Shown: positions 53,674 through 63,150 of the stretch, piece by piece | How positions within the stretch are numbered: the stretch's first letter is position 1 | Layout of the letters: every line of letters begins with the position of its first letter | Source of the DNA: Colwellia sp. | GTDB taxonomy: Bacteria; Pseudomonadota; Gammaproteobacteria; Enterobacterales; Alteromonadaceae | Reading direction: 5' to 3' | Length of the DNA stretch: 64,000 nucleotides | Assembly: GCA_013215295.1 (NCBI GenBank) | Contig: JABSOZ010000005.1 | Location: 248,001-312,000 of the forward strand | The notes under the pieces: generated by a model | Databases searched by the model: none | Seen by the model: the letters and a program-made list of their open reading frames with translations, nothing else | What the model was told of the DNA's origin: nothing | Translations under genes and position numbers: made by a program

Positions 53674-54658
53674 ACAACACAGTGATAAAGTAGTAACAAT
53701 TGGCTCAATGAATTTGGTACACGCAAACGCTATTTGTTACTCGGGCTATCGTGAGGGGCAAAATCCAAGAGAAGGGCTATACCCAAGTTACGATGAAGTA
53801 AAAGAAGACCTCTTAATTTTGAAAGATAACTGGAGTTTCCTTCGAATTTACGATTGTGGTCCACATGCCGAACTGGTTTTAGATGTAATTCACACTGAAA
53901 AATTGCATTTCAAAGTAATGTTGGGTGTTGATATAGCAGCAGAAATGAGTAACCCAAATTGTCCTTGGGGAGCAGATTTTACTGAAGAAGCTATAAGTGC
54001 GAATAGACAGAAAAACTGCAATGAAATTCATAAAATGATTGAGCTTACTAAAAAGTATGACGAGATTGTATTTTCTGTTTCTGTGGGTAATGAAGCGAGT
54101 GTTGAATGGACCGATCATATGGTACCAGTCGAGCGGTTAGTTTTTTATGTTAAACAAATAAAAAAAGAAATTAATCAACCGGTTACCTTTTGTGAAAATT
54201 ATGTTCCTTGGACTTATAAACTCGAACCTTTGGTTGCTGAATTAGATTTTATTTCCATTCATACCTACCCAGCGTGGGAATACAGAACCATGGAAGATGC
54301 GCTCGAATATACTAAGCAGAATTATTATAGTGTTGCTAATCATTATCCAGATAAACCGGTGATCATTACTGAAGCTGGCTGGACAACGGCATCAAACGGA
54401 CGAGGTATAGAACCGTGGAATGCAAACGAAGCGTTCCAAGCACAATACTACGAGCAGCTACTTGCGTGGACAACGCAAGAAAAGATACTCACTTTTGTCT
54501 TTGAAGCATTTGATGAACCGTGGAAAGGATCTCCTGATCAGTTAGAACCTGAAAAGCACTGGGGATTATTTAAAGTTGACCGTACCCCTAAATTAGTGAT
54601 GAAAGATATTTATCCAAACAAAGTAATAAATATTAACAATAAAGATGCAGTTGCTTAG
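53666..54658 (+). CDS. second cytoplasmic GH17-like enzyme
   Basis: The start codon lies inside the end of the preceding GH17 gene, so translation is coupled. The 330-residue protein shows VSVGNEASVEW with Glu143 as acid/base and VIITEAGWT with Glu236 as nucleophile. Also present are the strands FISIHTYPAWEYR and FEAFDEPWKG. The overall identity with its neighbour is low, so the two are divergent paralogues with perhaps different substrates (for example side branches versus main chain). There is no signal peptide. A terminator follows 40 bases after the stop. Confidence 0.83.
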   Translation: MFKQHSDKVVTIGSMNLVHANAICYSGYREGQNPREGLYPSYDEVKEDLLILKDNWSFLRIYDCGPHAELVLDVIHTEKLHFKVMLGVDIAAEMSNPNCPWGADFTEEAISANRQKNCNEIHKMIELTKKYDEIVFSVSVGNEASVEWTDHMVPVERLVFYVKQIKKEINQPVTFCENYVPWTYKLEPLVAELDFISIHTYPAWEYRTMEDALEYTKQNYYSVANHYPDKPVIITEAGWTTASNGRGIEPWNANEAFQAQYYEQLLAWTTQEKILTFVFEAFDEPWKGSPDQLEPEKHWGLFKVDRTPKLVMKDIYPNKVININNKDAVA

Positions 54659-54697
54659 TTTACGCTAAATCAAAAAGTTCTAAAATTAAAACCCAAC

Positions 54698-54740
54698 CCG
54701 TTTTACTGAAAAAAGTTGCAGTGAAACGGCGTGGTTTTTT
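54698..54740 (+). terminator. rho-independent terminator of the GH16-GH149-GH17 operon
   Basis: Arms CCGTTTTACTG and CAGTGAAACGG (one G-T pair) are followed after five bases by TTTTTT at 54735-54740. Confidence 0.75.
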
Positions 54741-54790
54741 AAGTTTATTGGTTTAAATATCTGCCCCTCGCATAAAACAATTAATAAATG

Positions 54791-55366
54791 TTAAGTTCTA
54801 CGATAACTGAAACTTAACATTTCATAGGCTTCGCGGATTTCAATAAAACTTTCTGCACAGCCACCTTTATCAGGGTGACTAATAGCCACTTTTTTTTTGT
54901 AAGCCTGACGCACCTCAAACCAATCAACACCTTGTGTTAATTCTAAGGTAGAAAGAGCCGCCTCAACTTTATCTACAGCACTATATTTTTGCCAAAAATT
55001 GGTAAATAGGGCCTCAACTTCTTCCGTTGTAATACTATTTAAATTAGACCAATTCAAATAGTAACTCGCCAGATCAGTATCACGTTTAGTGAGTGCACTT
55101 TTACTTTTATCGTGATTAGGCACCATAAATATGTCCAAAGGAAGAATTGTCAGAGAAAATCCCTCAGTTTGAATATCACTTTGAATTTGATAGAGGGCGT
55201 TCATCACAAAAAAATTCTTTTGGAAAATGACTATCTGATAATCGACATCTTTTCCGATCAATGAAAGAAGGTCTTGATCACAAAGATTTACTAAATCAAC
55301 CAGCGAACAGGCACAATTCTGTTCTTTTAAATATGCCAATATAGGAATAATCAAAGGATTGTTCAT
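54791..55366 (-). CDS. DnaJ-related J-domain protein
   Basis: I start at ATG 55366 with AGAGGA upstream; the longer frame to 55414 adds 16 basic residues. The N-terminal about 120 residues match the DNAJ_related domain of gammaproteobacterial DjlA-like small proteins. The J-domain is at the C-terminus (about 140-191), with the HPD motif in AISHPDKGG. It would stimulate a DnaK-type chaperone; the client is unknown. It reads opposite to the glucan operon and probably marks the end of that region. Confidence 0.82.
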   Translation of the reverse strand: MNNPLIIPILAYLKEQNCACSLVDLVNLCDQDLLSLIGKDVDYQIVIFQKNFFVMNALYQIQSDIQTEGFSLTILPLDIFMVPNHDKSKSALTKRDTDLASYYLNWSNLNSITTEEVEALFTNFWQKYSAVDKVEAALSTLELTQGVDWFEVRQAYKKKVAISHPDKGGCAESFIEIREAYEMLSFSYRRT

Positions 55367-55770
55367 CAGTCTATTTCCTCTAAATTTACATATGATTTTA
55401 ATCGTTATTATCACTATAAATTATACTATTCTCTAGTCTGTTGTTGTGTCATAAGGCAATTAACCCCAGAATTCTTTGGCTCAATGCCTAAATGTGTATA
55501 CCGATAATCACTAAAGCTACTTATTTTATATAATTTTGGAAGGTTTTGTTATTTTAATAACGACGGATAAAAAATTGTTATATTTAAACATTCACAAATA
55601 CTTTATCGACTTTCAAGATTACTCAATTGCTTATCTATATAACTCGTTATATTCATGACCTTTTTTCATCGATGAGATGAAGCGGACTTTTAGAGCGATG
55701 ATTGGGAAGTTTTTATTCGATCATCTGAGAGGGAAGGGGTAATATAATAATAAATAAATTCGGGGGAAAT
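55367..55770. other. intergenic promoter region
   Basis: The 404 bases between the divergent J-domain and histidine kinase genes hold no gene. A GGGGGAAAT ribosome binding site precedes the kinase. I saw no clear copy of the shared promoter element. Confidence 0.4.
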
Positions 55771-56937
55771 ATGTCTGATAACCCATTACTACGTATAAAT
55801 AAGTTTATTTCAAAAAAGCCAGAATATTTATTTTGGGCTTTACAAGTTTGCTTTTGGTCTTTCGTTTCCTTAATTAGTCTAATTTCATTAACACTTTGGT
55901 ATGTTCAAATCGATGTGGAGCACCTAAACCACACATTTTGGCAATCAATCGTTGGCATAGTATGTTCATTGCCATTGTATTGGATTTTCATGAAGTGTTG
56001 GAATGCTGCGATTTTTACCAGAGTTCTGATCAGTATATTTTCCGTGATCTGTATTTCCTTTGTCTGGACACTTATCAGAGTAGCGCTTTATATCGAACTT
56101 ACAAGCTCTGATGGACATTGGGAGGAGTTTGGTGGTTGGTATTTTAGCAGTATATTTATCTTTTTTTGTTGGACAGGTTTCTTCCATGGTATTCGTTACT
56201 ATCAGCTGTTGCAGTTTGAACATAAAATGTTACTTTCAAAAGCCGCTGAAGCTAAAGAAGAACAATTAAAAAGAGTGAACGCTCAGTCAGTTGCACGAGA
56301 TGCAAAAATTAAAATGTTACGTTATCAACTAAATCCTCATTTCCTGTGTAATACACTCAATGCTATTAACTCTTTGATTGAATGTGAATCTCCAGAAAAA
56401 GCGCAATTGATGACTGTTCAGTTAAGTAAGTTTTTACGTTATTCTTTAGATAATAACCCAGATACTAAAATAGCTTTAGAATTTGAAATTATAGCACTAA
56501 ACTTATATTTAGAAATTGAGAAAACGCGATTTGGTGATCGGCTAAAGTTAGATTTCAAAGTTTCTGACGAAGCAAAAACCGCGTTAATTCCAAGTTTACT
56601 CATACAGCCTATTATTGAAAACTCAATGAAACATGTGATTGCGCAAAATGAAGATGGTGGCACCATCAGTCTCAGAGCTGATGTCGTTGATGATATGTTA
56701 GTGTTAGAACTCAGCGATACGGGTTCTGGAACAAGAGTAGATGGTAACAAAATGAAAGGAAAAACAAGTCGAGGTGTTGGCTTACGAAATATTGATGAAA
56801 GACTTAAGGTATTATACGTAGATGACTACGTATTTAACCTTAATATTATCCCCTCAGGTGGTTTGAAAACTATCATTAAGCTTCCTTTTGAAAAGCTCGA
56901 TGACAAAACACCTACTAGCCATTTCCAAACGCAATAA
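55771..56937 (+). CDS. LytS/YehU-type membrane histidine kinase
   Basis: Four transmembrane helices lie at about residues 22-45, 55-75, 85-108 and 122-142. A short coiled coil (about 150-180) leads to the His_kinase domain with YQLNPHFLCNTLNAINSL (phospho-acceptor His190). The HATPase domain has PSLLIQPIIENSMKH and the glycine-rich RGVGLRNIDERL. This is the LytS/YehU/BtsS class, with no large periplasmic sensor. The LytTR response regulator follows 15 bases later. It lies 1.1 kb beyond the laminarin operon, so it may sense a sugar-related signal; this is by position only. Confidence 0.88.
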   Translation: MSDNPLLRINKFISKKPEYLFWALQVCFWSFVSLISLISLTLWYVQIDVEHLNHTFWQSIVGIVCSLPLYWIFMKCWNAAIFTRVLISIFSVICISFVWTLIRVALYIELTSSDGHWEEFGGWYFSSIFIFFCWTGFFHGIRYYQLLQFEHKMLLSKAAEAKEEQLKRVNAQSVARDAKIKMLRYQLNPHFLCNTLNAINSLIECESPEKAQLMTVQLSKFLRYSLDNNPDTKIALEFEIIALNLYLEIEKTRFGDRLKLDFKVSDEAKTALIPSLLIQPIIENSMKHVIAQNEDGGTISLRADVVDDMLVLELSDTGSGTRVDGNKMKGKTSRGVGLRNIDERLKVLYVDDYVFNLNIIPSGGLKTIIKLPFEKLDDKTPTSHFQTQ

Positions 56938-56952
56938 CGGTGAGTTAAATTT

Positions 56953-57774
56953 ATGACTAAATTAAGAACGATTATTGTTGATGATGAGCCATTAGCGCTC
57001 GATCTTTTGCGGGCAAAATTAAAGAAATTTCCTGAAATAGAGATTGTTGCAGAATGTAAAAATGGTCGAGAAGCTATTCAATCAACCATGGATTTAGCGC
57101 CAGATTTGATGTTTTTAGACATACAAATGCCAGGCATTGATGGTTTTGGTGTGATAAAAAAACTGCAGTCTGACATTGTTCCTATGGTGGTATTTATTAC
57201 CGCGTTTGAGCAATATGCTTTAGACGCCTTTGATGTGCACGCTGTCGACTATATTCTTAAACCGATTGATGAAGAGCGTATTCAACGCGCCATTCAACGG
57301 GCATTAGTTCGTTGTGAAACGGATGAAGACACCTTAAATAAATCACGTATTATTAGCGCGATTGATAGTATTAATGAAAGAAAAACCCTCGATAATACTA
57401 AAAGTAATAGTATGAGCCTACCTAAGGTTGATACAGGTAAAGTTGAGCGTAAAATTGTCATTAAAGATAGAGACGATATCACCTTATTAAAACAAACAGA
57501 TATAGAGTGGGTTGATGCCGCCGGAGATTATGTGTGTGTGCATGCTCAAGGGGTTACTCATATAAAACGATGTACTTTAAAGAACTTGTTAAAAGATTTA
57601 GATTCGGAAATGTTTAAACGGGTTCATCGTTCAACCATTGTTAACCTTAATTATATTCAGAAAGTTATTCCTCATACCAAAGGAGAGTTTTTTCTTAAGT
57701 TGGGTGAATATGATCAAGTTAAAGTTAGCCGGAATTACCGAGAAGTTATCAAAAATTTCTTAACTGATATGTAG
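56953..57774 (+). CDS. LytTR-type response regulator
   Basis: The receiver domain (1-120) has the acidic DDE pocket at residues 10-12, phospho-acceptor Asp56 in LMFLDIQMP, and KPID for the conserved Lys. A variable linker (about 125-165) is followed by a LytTR DNA-binding domain (about 165-270; WVDAAGDYVCVHA, FKRVHRSTIVNL). Such regulators bind spaced direct repeats. It is partnered with the LytS-like kinase upstream. The shared promoter element of the glucan genes contains spaced direct repeats, so it is a candidate regulator of them, not shown. Confidence 0.9.
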   Translation: MTKLRTIIVDDEPLALDLLRAKLKKFPEIEIVAECKNGREAIQSTMDLAPDLMFLDIQMPGIDGFGVIKKLQSDIVPMVVFITAFEQYALDAFDVHAVDYILKPIDEERIQRAIQRALVRCETDEDTLNKSRIISAIDSINERKTLDNTKSNSMSLPKVDTGKVERKIVIKDRDDITLLKQTDIEWVDAAGDYVCVHAQGVTHIKRCTLKNLLKDLDSEMFKRVHRSTIVNLNYIQKVIPHTKGEFFLKLGEYDQVKVSRNYREVIKNFLTDM

Positions 57775-57788
57775 TGTTATGCGTATAT

Positions 57789-57819
57789 GAAAATTGACAA
57801 CGGCAAGTTGTTAATTTTC
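57789..57819 (+). terminator. stem-loop after LytTR regulator gene
   Basis: Thirteen-base arms (GAAAATTGACAAC and its inverted copy with one G-T pair) enclose a 5-base loop, 14 bases after the stop. No long T-run follows. Confidence 0.5.
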
Positions 57820-57991
57820 AATCCGTTCTCTCTAGTTAATGCTATCCACTCATGTTTTTGACCAACCCACCGCGCTTAAAATCCCCTTTGCCGTAATACT
57901 ATTGTTAAAAACAGCACCTCATTAGATGATTCATAACACAGAATTTTTCGCTTAATAAAACAAGCAATTATCATCTTTTAAGGTAGCTGGA

Positions 57992-58747
57992 ATGTTAAGT
58001 ATTAAACTAATAAACATTGTTTCGATTTTATCTATGGCACTGATATTTCCCACGTATGCAGCTGATAAGCACGCTCCACATCGACTCAATTATTATGCAC
58101 CACATGCTGAAAAATCGCCAAAGGTTGATGGTGTTGCCAACGAGAGTGTATGGCAATCAGCCAAATGGCAGAAACTCGACCAACGTTGGTTAGGCCCTGA
58201 ATTTTCGAAAGAAGACTTTCAAGGGCGATACAAAGTTGTTTGGACTCAAACAAAATTATATTTATTGGCTGAAATAATTGATGACATCTTAATTGATACT
58301 CATCGCGACCCATTAACACAATATTGGGATGATGACTGCTTAGAAATTTTCTTAGATGAAGACTTCTCTGGAGGTGACCATCAATATAACCATAATGCGT
58401 TCGCTTACCATATGTCTCTTGACAATCAAGCGATTGATATAGGGACCAATAAACAGCCTCAGAATTATTCGCATCATGTTGAAAGTAACTGGAAACAACA
58501 GGGCAATACAATTATTTGGGAGCTAAGCATCGACGTTTATACAGATGAGTATAAAGATTCAAGCGCTGATAACAAATCTGTAGAACTATTTGCAGGAAAA
58601 GTGATGGGACTCATGGTGGCCTATTGTGATAACGATGGTAGTGAATTACGTGAAAACTTTATTGGTTCTGAATCTGCTATTGGTGGAGCACCCGATCGAG
58701 GTTGGATAGATGCGGGAATGTTTGGCCAGCTGATCTTGTCGAAATAG
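57992..58747 (+). CDS. secreted CBM9/DOMON-like sugar-binding protein
   Basis: A signal peptide ends near residue 24 (PTYAA). The rest is a single CBM9-type beta sandwich (about 35-250). Typical strands are PKVDGVANESVWQSAKW, FQGRYKVVWTQTKLYLLAEI and YWDDDCLEIFLDED, and the end is AGMFGQLIL. No catalytic domain is attached, unlike most CBM9 proteins. It lies 217 bases after the LytTR regulator. It could bind reducing ends of sugar in the periplasm and serve as an accessory to the two-component pair or to uptake. That is a guess from position. Confidence 0.72.
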   Translation: MLSIKLINIVSILSMALIFPTYAADKHAPHRLNYYAPHAEKSPKVDGVANESVWQSAKWQKLDQRWLGPEFSKEDFQGRYKVVWTQTKLYLLAEIIDDILIDTHRDPLTQYWDDDCLEIFLDEDFSGGDHQYNHNAFAYHMSLDNQAIDIGTNKQPQNYSHHVESNWKQQGNTIIWELSIDVYTDEYKDSSADNKSVELFAGKVMGLMVAYCDNDGSELRENFIGSESAIGGAPDRGWIDAGMFGQLILSK

Positions 58748-58900
58748 TGAGTCGTGGTAATAGCTAAACTTTTTTCTTCAACAAAACAAACGTAATAAAA
58801 ATGACTTACATTGAAGCAAAACTCATCAATGAATTATCCGTAATAACATTGATATATTTGACAATGATTGTTTTTAACTTTTATAAAATAATGAAACGAC

Positions 58901-59413
58901 ATGAATAAACATCCTTTTGAAATGTTAACGTTGGAAAATGGCGCAAAGCTACTCTTTACACCTTGCCCTGGTACTAAATCAGTATGCCTTGAAGAATCAA
59001 TAAAGCAGCTCAAGGAAAATGGTACATCCATGTTAATTACCTTAATGTTTGATAAAGAAATGATCAGTAATGACCTAATCTCTTTACCTGAACTTTGTCA
59101 TAACCACCAACTTAGCTGGTTTCAATTGCCGATTATTGATGATGAAGCACCCAGTAAAGTATTTGAATCCCAATGGGAAAAGCATAAACTCGTCATCTTA
59201 AATGAATTAAATAATAAAGGGGTGGTAGCCATACACTGTAAAGGGGGCACAGGTAGAACGGGAACCGTTATTGCATTATTGTTGTTGGCGCTTGGTTGGC
59301 CTGTAGATAAAATAGTCAAAGAAGTACAACGTGTTAAACCACAGGCTCTGAAAATTAAGAAACAACTAGACTACTTAAATAAACAATTACAGAGCGCTAA
59401 TGTATTGTTTTAA
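58901..59413 (+). CDS. dual-specificity / CDKN3-like protein phosphatase
   Basis: The 170-residue protein has the Cys-phosphatase loop HCKGGTGRTG, with nucleophile Cys113 and Arg119, and a plausible general acid in IIDDEAPS. Length and the strand order fit the small CDKN3/DSP group found in marine Gammaproteobacteria. It is cytoplasmic. It could remove phosphate from Tyr, Ser/Thr or a small molecule. No kinase partner is adjacent; the CotH-like kinase fold at 45526 is exported and unlikely to be its partner. Confidence 0.8.
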   Translation: MNKHPFEMLTLENGAKLLFTPCPGTKSVCLEESIKQLKENGTSMLITLMFDKEMISNDLISLPELCHNHQLSWFQLPIIDDEAPSKVFESQWEKHKLVILNELNNKGVVAIHCKGGTGRTGTVIALLLLALGWPVDKIVKEVQRVKPQALKIKKQLDYLNKQLQSANVLF

Positions 59414-59688
59414 AAATAACACTAGGCTACTTTTGAACTTCGTACTACTAGCGCTATTAATTTATCAATTAATCATATTTGCCTAACATCAAAAAAAGTG
59501 CAAAATTCAGCAACAAGCTTAACGGTAAACTGCCATCAATAATTTATAAATAGAAAGGGGGGAAGTTTGTTTAGGCGTTTTATCTTTTTTATTATCAAGT
59601 TCACCGTATTTTATCAGAATGATCTAACTCTTCCTCCTTTGTGCGTGTAAACTTCACTTAAATTTATAGATAGCAGAAGAAAATCAAC

Positions 59689-60609
59689 ATGAACGTAGAA
59701 GAAAACTATCCTATCGGAATGCCGGGTCAAAAATGGACCGAAAAAGAAAATGTCCAATGGTTTGAAGCACAAACGATTAAGCGTTCATATCAAGACGAAG
59801 TAGTAGAAAAAATTATATCGCTAAAAGCTGATTTTGATGTCCAGCAATATGGCGCACTTTCATTTGATGAAACTCGTTACCCTTTGTTTGTCATTAAAAC
59901 AAAAAATTGGGATTCGAATAAAAAAACGGTACTGGTTACGGGTGGTGTTCATGGTTATGAAACCAGTGGTGTGCAAGGCGCATTACGTTTCGTTGAAACC
60001 AAAGCTAATGAATATGCAAAGCATTTCAATATTATAGTCGCACCATGCATTAGCCCTTGGGGTTACGAAACAGTTAACCGCTGGAATGCCAAAGCGATAG
60101 ATCCGAATCGCTCTTTTTATCAGAATAGCCCAGCACAAGAATCTGCAGCAATTATGAAATGTGTTGCCGAGCTTGATGTTGATATTTTTGTGCATATTGA
60201 TTTACATGAAACCACAGATACTGACAATTCAACTTTCCGACCGGCGCTTGCTGCGCGTGATGCAATAGATCAAAAAGCATGGGATATACCTGATGGTTTT
60301 TATTTAGTCGCTAATAGCGTGACACCGGCAGCTGACTTTCAAAAAGCAATTATAGATGCAGTTGAAAAAGTTACCCATATTGCCCCTGCAGATGATAGCG
60401 GTAAACTGATTGGTGTGCCGCTTGAACAACTTGGTGTTATCAATTATGCGGCTCGAGATTTAGGATTATGTATGGGCTTAACAGATGCTAAATACATGAC
60501 CACAACTGAAGTTTATCCAGACAGTCCTAAATCTGATAATGAAAACTGTAACCTTGCACAAGTGGCTTCTATAACAGGCGGTTTGGATTATATTTTAAAA
60601 AGCCTTTAA
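59689..60609 (+). CDS. M14-family metallocarboxypeptidase-like protein
   Basis: Zinc ligands fit HGYE (His88, Glu91) and His173 in IDLHE, the M14 pattern. The central Arg/Asn motif is seen in NRWNAKAIDPNRSF. The length of 306 residues and lack of a signal peptide suggest a cytosolic member near the succinylglutamate-desuccinylase/aspartoacylase-like branch. A catalytic Glu near the C-terminus (TTTEVYPDSP) is plausible. Substrate is unknown. It has its own gap of 275 bases upstream and precedes efpL by 108 bases. Confidence 0.75.
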   Translation: MNVEENYPIGMPGQKWTEKENVQWFEAQTIKRSYQDEVVEKIISLKADFDVQQYGALSFDETRYPLFVIKTKNWDSNKKTVLVTGGVHGYETSGVQGALRFVETKANEYAKHFNIIVAPCISPWGYETVNRWNAKAIDPNRSFYQNSPAQESAAIMKCVAELDVDIFVHIDLHETTDTDNSTFRPALAARDAIDQKAWDIPDGFYLVANSVTPAADFQKAIIDAVEKVTHIAPADDSGKLIGVPLEQLGVINYAARDLGLCMGLTDAKYMTTTEVYPDSPKSDNENCNLAQVASITGGLDYILKSL

Positions 60610-60717
60610 ATCACGGTTCAAATCATTGAAAATAGCTATAATTAGCGGACTAAGCATTTTCATCATGGTTAGTTCGTGTTATTTTTCCCTCACATTTAAT
60701 TTTAGGAATTAATATCC

Positions 60718-61290
60718 ATGCCAAAGGCCAGTGATATAAAGAAAAATGCTGCTATAGAGCATAACGGTAAAGTATTTATTGTAAGAGATATCGAACGTTC
60801 AGTTCCTCAAGGTCGTGCTGGTGGTAGTTTATATCGCATGCGTATGTACGATGTGGTAACTGGCGGAAAGGTTGACGAGACTTTTAAAGACTCTGACATG
60901 CTGAGTTTTGCTGATTTAAGCCGTCGTCCAGCGATGTTTTCATACATTGATGGTGATGAATATGTGTTTATGGACAATGAAGATTACACGCCATACAACC
61001 TAAATAAAGAAAGTATCGCCGATGAAATTTTATTTATCAGTGAAGATACACAAGGGTTGTCGGTTATTCTCGTTGATGGCGCAGCGGTTGGGATTGATTT
61101 ACCGCCAAGTGTTGAGTTAGTTATTACCGAAACAGACCCATCAATTAAAGGTGGTTCGGCTACAGCACGTACTAAACCAGCCATTTTATCTACGGGTTTA
61201 ACGGTACAAGTACCTGAGCATATTTCAACAGGTGATAAAATTAAAGTGAATACTGAAGAACGGAAGTTTATGGGTCGCGCAGACAAATAA
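60718..61290 (+). CDS. efpL: elongation factor P-like protein EfpL (YeiP)
   Basis: The 190-residue protein has the three beta-barrel domains of the EF-P family. The loop that reaches the ribosome P-site reads [12 protein letters not shown], with Arg33 at the tip; EfpL/YeiP uses an unmodified Arg here where EF-P has a modified Lys. The C-terminal segment [22 protein letters not shown] is typical. It helps ribosomes stalled at proline-rich and some other motifs. TTTTAGGAAT precedes the ATG. A terminator follows. Confidence 0.93.
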   Translation: MPKASDIKKNAAIEHNGKVFIVRDIERSVPQGRAGGSLYRMRMYDVVTGGKVDETFKDSDMLSFADLSRRPAMFSYIDGDEYVFMDNEDYTPYNLNKESIADEILFISEDTQGLSVILVDGAAVGIDLPPSVELVITETDPSIKGGSATARTKPAILSTGLTVQVPEHISTGDKIKVNTEERKFMGRADK

Positions 61291-61319
61291 ATAATACTGT
61301 TTTATTAAGTATTGAAAGT

Positions 61320-61346
61320 ATAAAGCCAGCATAATGCTGGCTTTAT
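61320..61346. terminator. bidirectional terminator, efpL / sapF
   Basis: ATAAAGCCAGC and its exact inverted copy GCTGGCTTTAT enclose ATAAT and are followed by TGTTC. It lies between convergent genes and likely serves both. Confidence 0.7.
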
Positions 61347-61376
61347 TGTTCTAGACAAACGTTGCTTGTTAATCAT

Positions 61377-62159
61377 TTAACGGTGTGAAAGTTGAAATCG
61401 TTGGCTCATGATCAATTTTTTTGTATATTTATGCTTTGGCTTATTTAGAATATCTGATGTTTTACCCATCTCCATAACTTGCCCTTGACTTAATACCATT
61501 ATTTCATCGCTAAAATGTCGAACGATACCTAAATTATGAGATATTAAAATATAAGCAAGTCCCATTTGTTCTTGTAAATCTAGTAATAAATTAATCATCT
61601 GAGCACGTAAAGATGGATCTAACGACGCTAAAGCCTCATCTAAGATGATGACTTGTGGTGCTAATATAATTGCTCTAGCTAAAGAAATACGTTGCTTCTG
61701 TCCACCTGAGAACATGTGTGGATAAAAATTCATGTGATCAGCGAGCAACCCCACCTTTTGTAATGTTTCACGTATTAATGAATGACGGGCTTCTTCAGTT
61801 AAGTCAGTATTTAGCACTAAGGGTTCATTGAGGAGCTGCCCTATGGTTAAGCTTGGGTTTAATGTTGTGCCAGAGTCTTGAAATATCATGCGAACATGTT
61901 GACATCGCTGCTTAAAGTTACCCGGTTGTAATGTTTGGCCATTAAGTTTTATATGGCCGGTTGTAGGTATTTCTGCACCTACTAATAATTTTGCTAAAGT
62001 TGATTTACCTGAACCTGTCTCACCAACAATCGCTAAGGTTTGGTAAGCTTGTACTTCAAATGATATCGGGTCTAATGCGGTAAATGTTTTTCGATTAAAC
62101 CAGTTGCGGCTTAATTTAAACGTTTTACTTAAATTGTTAACTTGTAAAAGTGCGGTCAT
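61377..62159 (-). CDS. sapF: Sap transporter ATPase SapF
   Basis: The 260-residue ATPase has Walker A GETGSGKS, signature FSGGQKQRI, Walker B VIILDEALASLDPS and the switch His in LISHNL. It belongs to the oligopeptide ABC group. Gene order C-D-F and a one-base gap from sapD identify it as sapF. In enteric bacteria, SapBCDF is linked to peptide resistance and putrescine export. The annotation rests on synteny plus similarity. Confidence 0.88.
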   Translation of the reverse strand: MTALLQVNNLSKTFKLSRNWFNRKTFTALDPISFEVQAYQTLAIVGETGSGKSTLAKLLVGAEIPTTGHIKLNGQTLQPGNFKQRCQHVRMIFQDSGTTLNPSLTIGQLLNEPLVLNTDLTEEARHSLIRETLQKVGLLADHMNFYPHMFSGGQKQRISLARAIILAPQVIILDEALASLDPSLRAQMINLLLDLQEQMGLAYILISHNLGIVRHFSDEIMVLSQGQVMEMGKTSDILNKPKHKYTKKLIMSQRFQLSHR

Positions 62160-62160
62160 A

Positions 62161-63150
62161 TTAATAACTTCCCTTTAACGAGAAGTGACAACTATATTGG
62201 TGACCATGAGAATTTGAAACTTTAGGAGCTACTACGCATGCTTGCTGAGCTCTCGGGCATCTTGGTCCTAGTCGGCAACCGATTGGCAAATGTTGTAATA
62301 TAGGGATACTTCCGGGCAGCGCCATTAAGCGAGATTTAGCAGGCAAATTCATATTTGCTTTCGGGCTACTATCAACGAGTGCTCTGGTATAAGGATGGAA
62401 AGGTTGTTGAAATATCTGTTTAGTCGTTCCCGCTTCAACAAATTGTCCGCTATACATTACTGTTATAGTATTTGTCCAATGAGTAACGTTTTCAAGATCA
62501 TGGCTGATCAATAATATCGACATGTTTTTAAGTTGATTCAAACTGGCTAATAAGCGAAAAATTTGTCCTTGATTGGTACTTTCCATCGAAGCTGTGGGTT
62601 CATCAGCAATTAAGAGGATCGGGCGTTTTGCAAGTGCCATAGCTATCATTACCCGCTGACACAAAGCCTCATTAAGTTGATGAGGATATTTTTTTAAACA
62701 AACTTCGTGCTGTTTAATACCAACCTTATGTAATAAGCTAATTGCATTTTTTTTACGCTGTTGTTGCTTTTGCCAAAAATAACCCGTTAATTGATCGCAA
62801 TCAACGGCCTCGGCAAGCTGCTCACCTATTGTCATCGTTGGGTCTAAACATGCCATAGGCTCTTGAAATATCATAGCAACATCTTTTGAGATAATAGCTT
62901 TTCGCTCATCTAACGATAAGCGCATTAAGTCATTTCCTCGCCAATGAAACCTATCGGCATCTACTTGCCATTTATCGTCAAGTACGCCAATGATGGCTTG
63001 AGCCAATAATGACTTTCCAGAACCAGATTCGCCCACTAAACCACGAACCTCACCTTCTTTCATGGTTAAGCTGACACGGTCAACCGCTAAAATAGGGTTC
63101 GTCGCTGACTTAAGTACAATAGACAAATTTCTTATATCTAAAAGGTTCAT
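62161..63150 (-). CDS. sapD: Sap transporter ATPase SapD
   Basis: Walker A is GESGSGKS and the Q-loop is IFQEPMACLDP. The signature is the degenerate HQLNEALCQRVM rather than LSGG; the same weakening is seen in E. coli SapD, so it is a family trait, not decay. Walker B is LLIADEPTASMES. The C-terminal oligopeptide domain has CRLGPRCPRAQQAC. Its start codon shares a base with the sapC stop (TAATG), showing coupled translation. Confidence 0.9.
   Translation of the reverse strand: MNLLDIRNLSIVLKSATNPILAVDRVSLTMKEGEVRGLVGESGSGKSLLAQAIIGVLDDKWQVDADRFHWRGNDLMRLSLDERKAIISKDVAMIFQEPMACLDPTMTIGEQLAEAVDCDQLTGYFWQKQQQRKKNAISLLHKVGIKQHEVCLKKYPHQLNEALCQRVMIAMALAKRPILLIADEPTASMESTNQGQIFRLLASLNQLKNMSILLISHDLENVTHWTNTITVMYSGQFVEAGTTKQIFQQPFHPYTRALVDSSPKANMNLPAKSRLMALPGSIPILQHLPIGCRLGPRCPRAQQACVVAPKVSNSHGHQYSCHFSLKGSY

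Noticed and set aside
62161-63150. Decay of SapD because its ABC signature is not LSGGQ
   Set aside because: The same weakened signature is normal for SapD, and the rest of the frame is intact.
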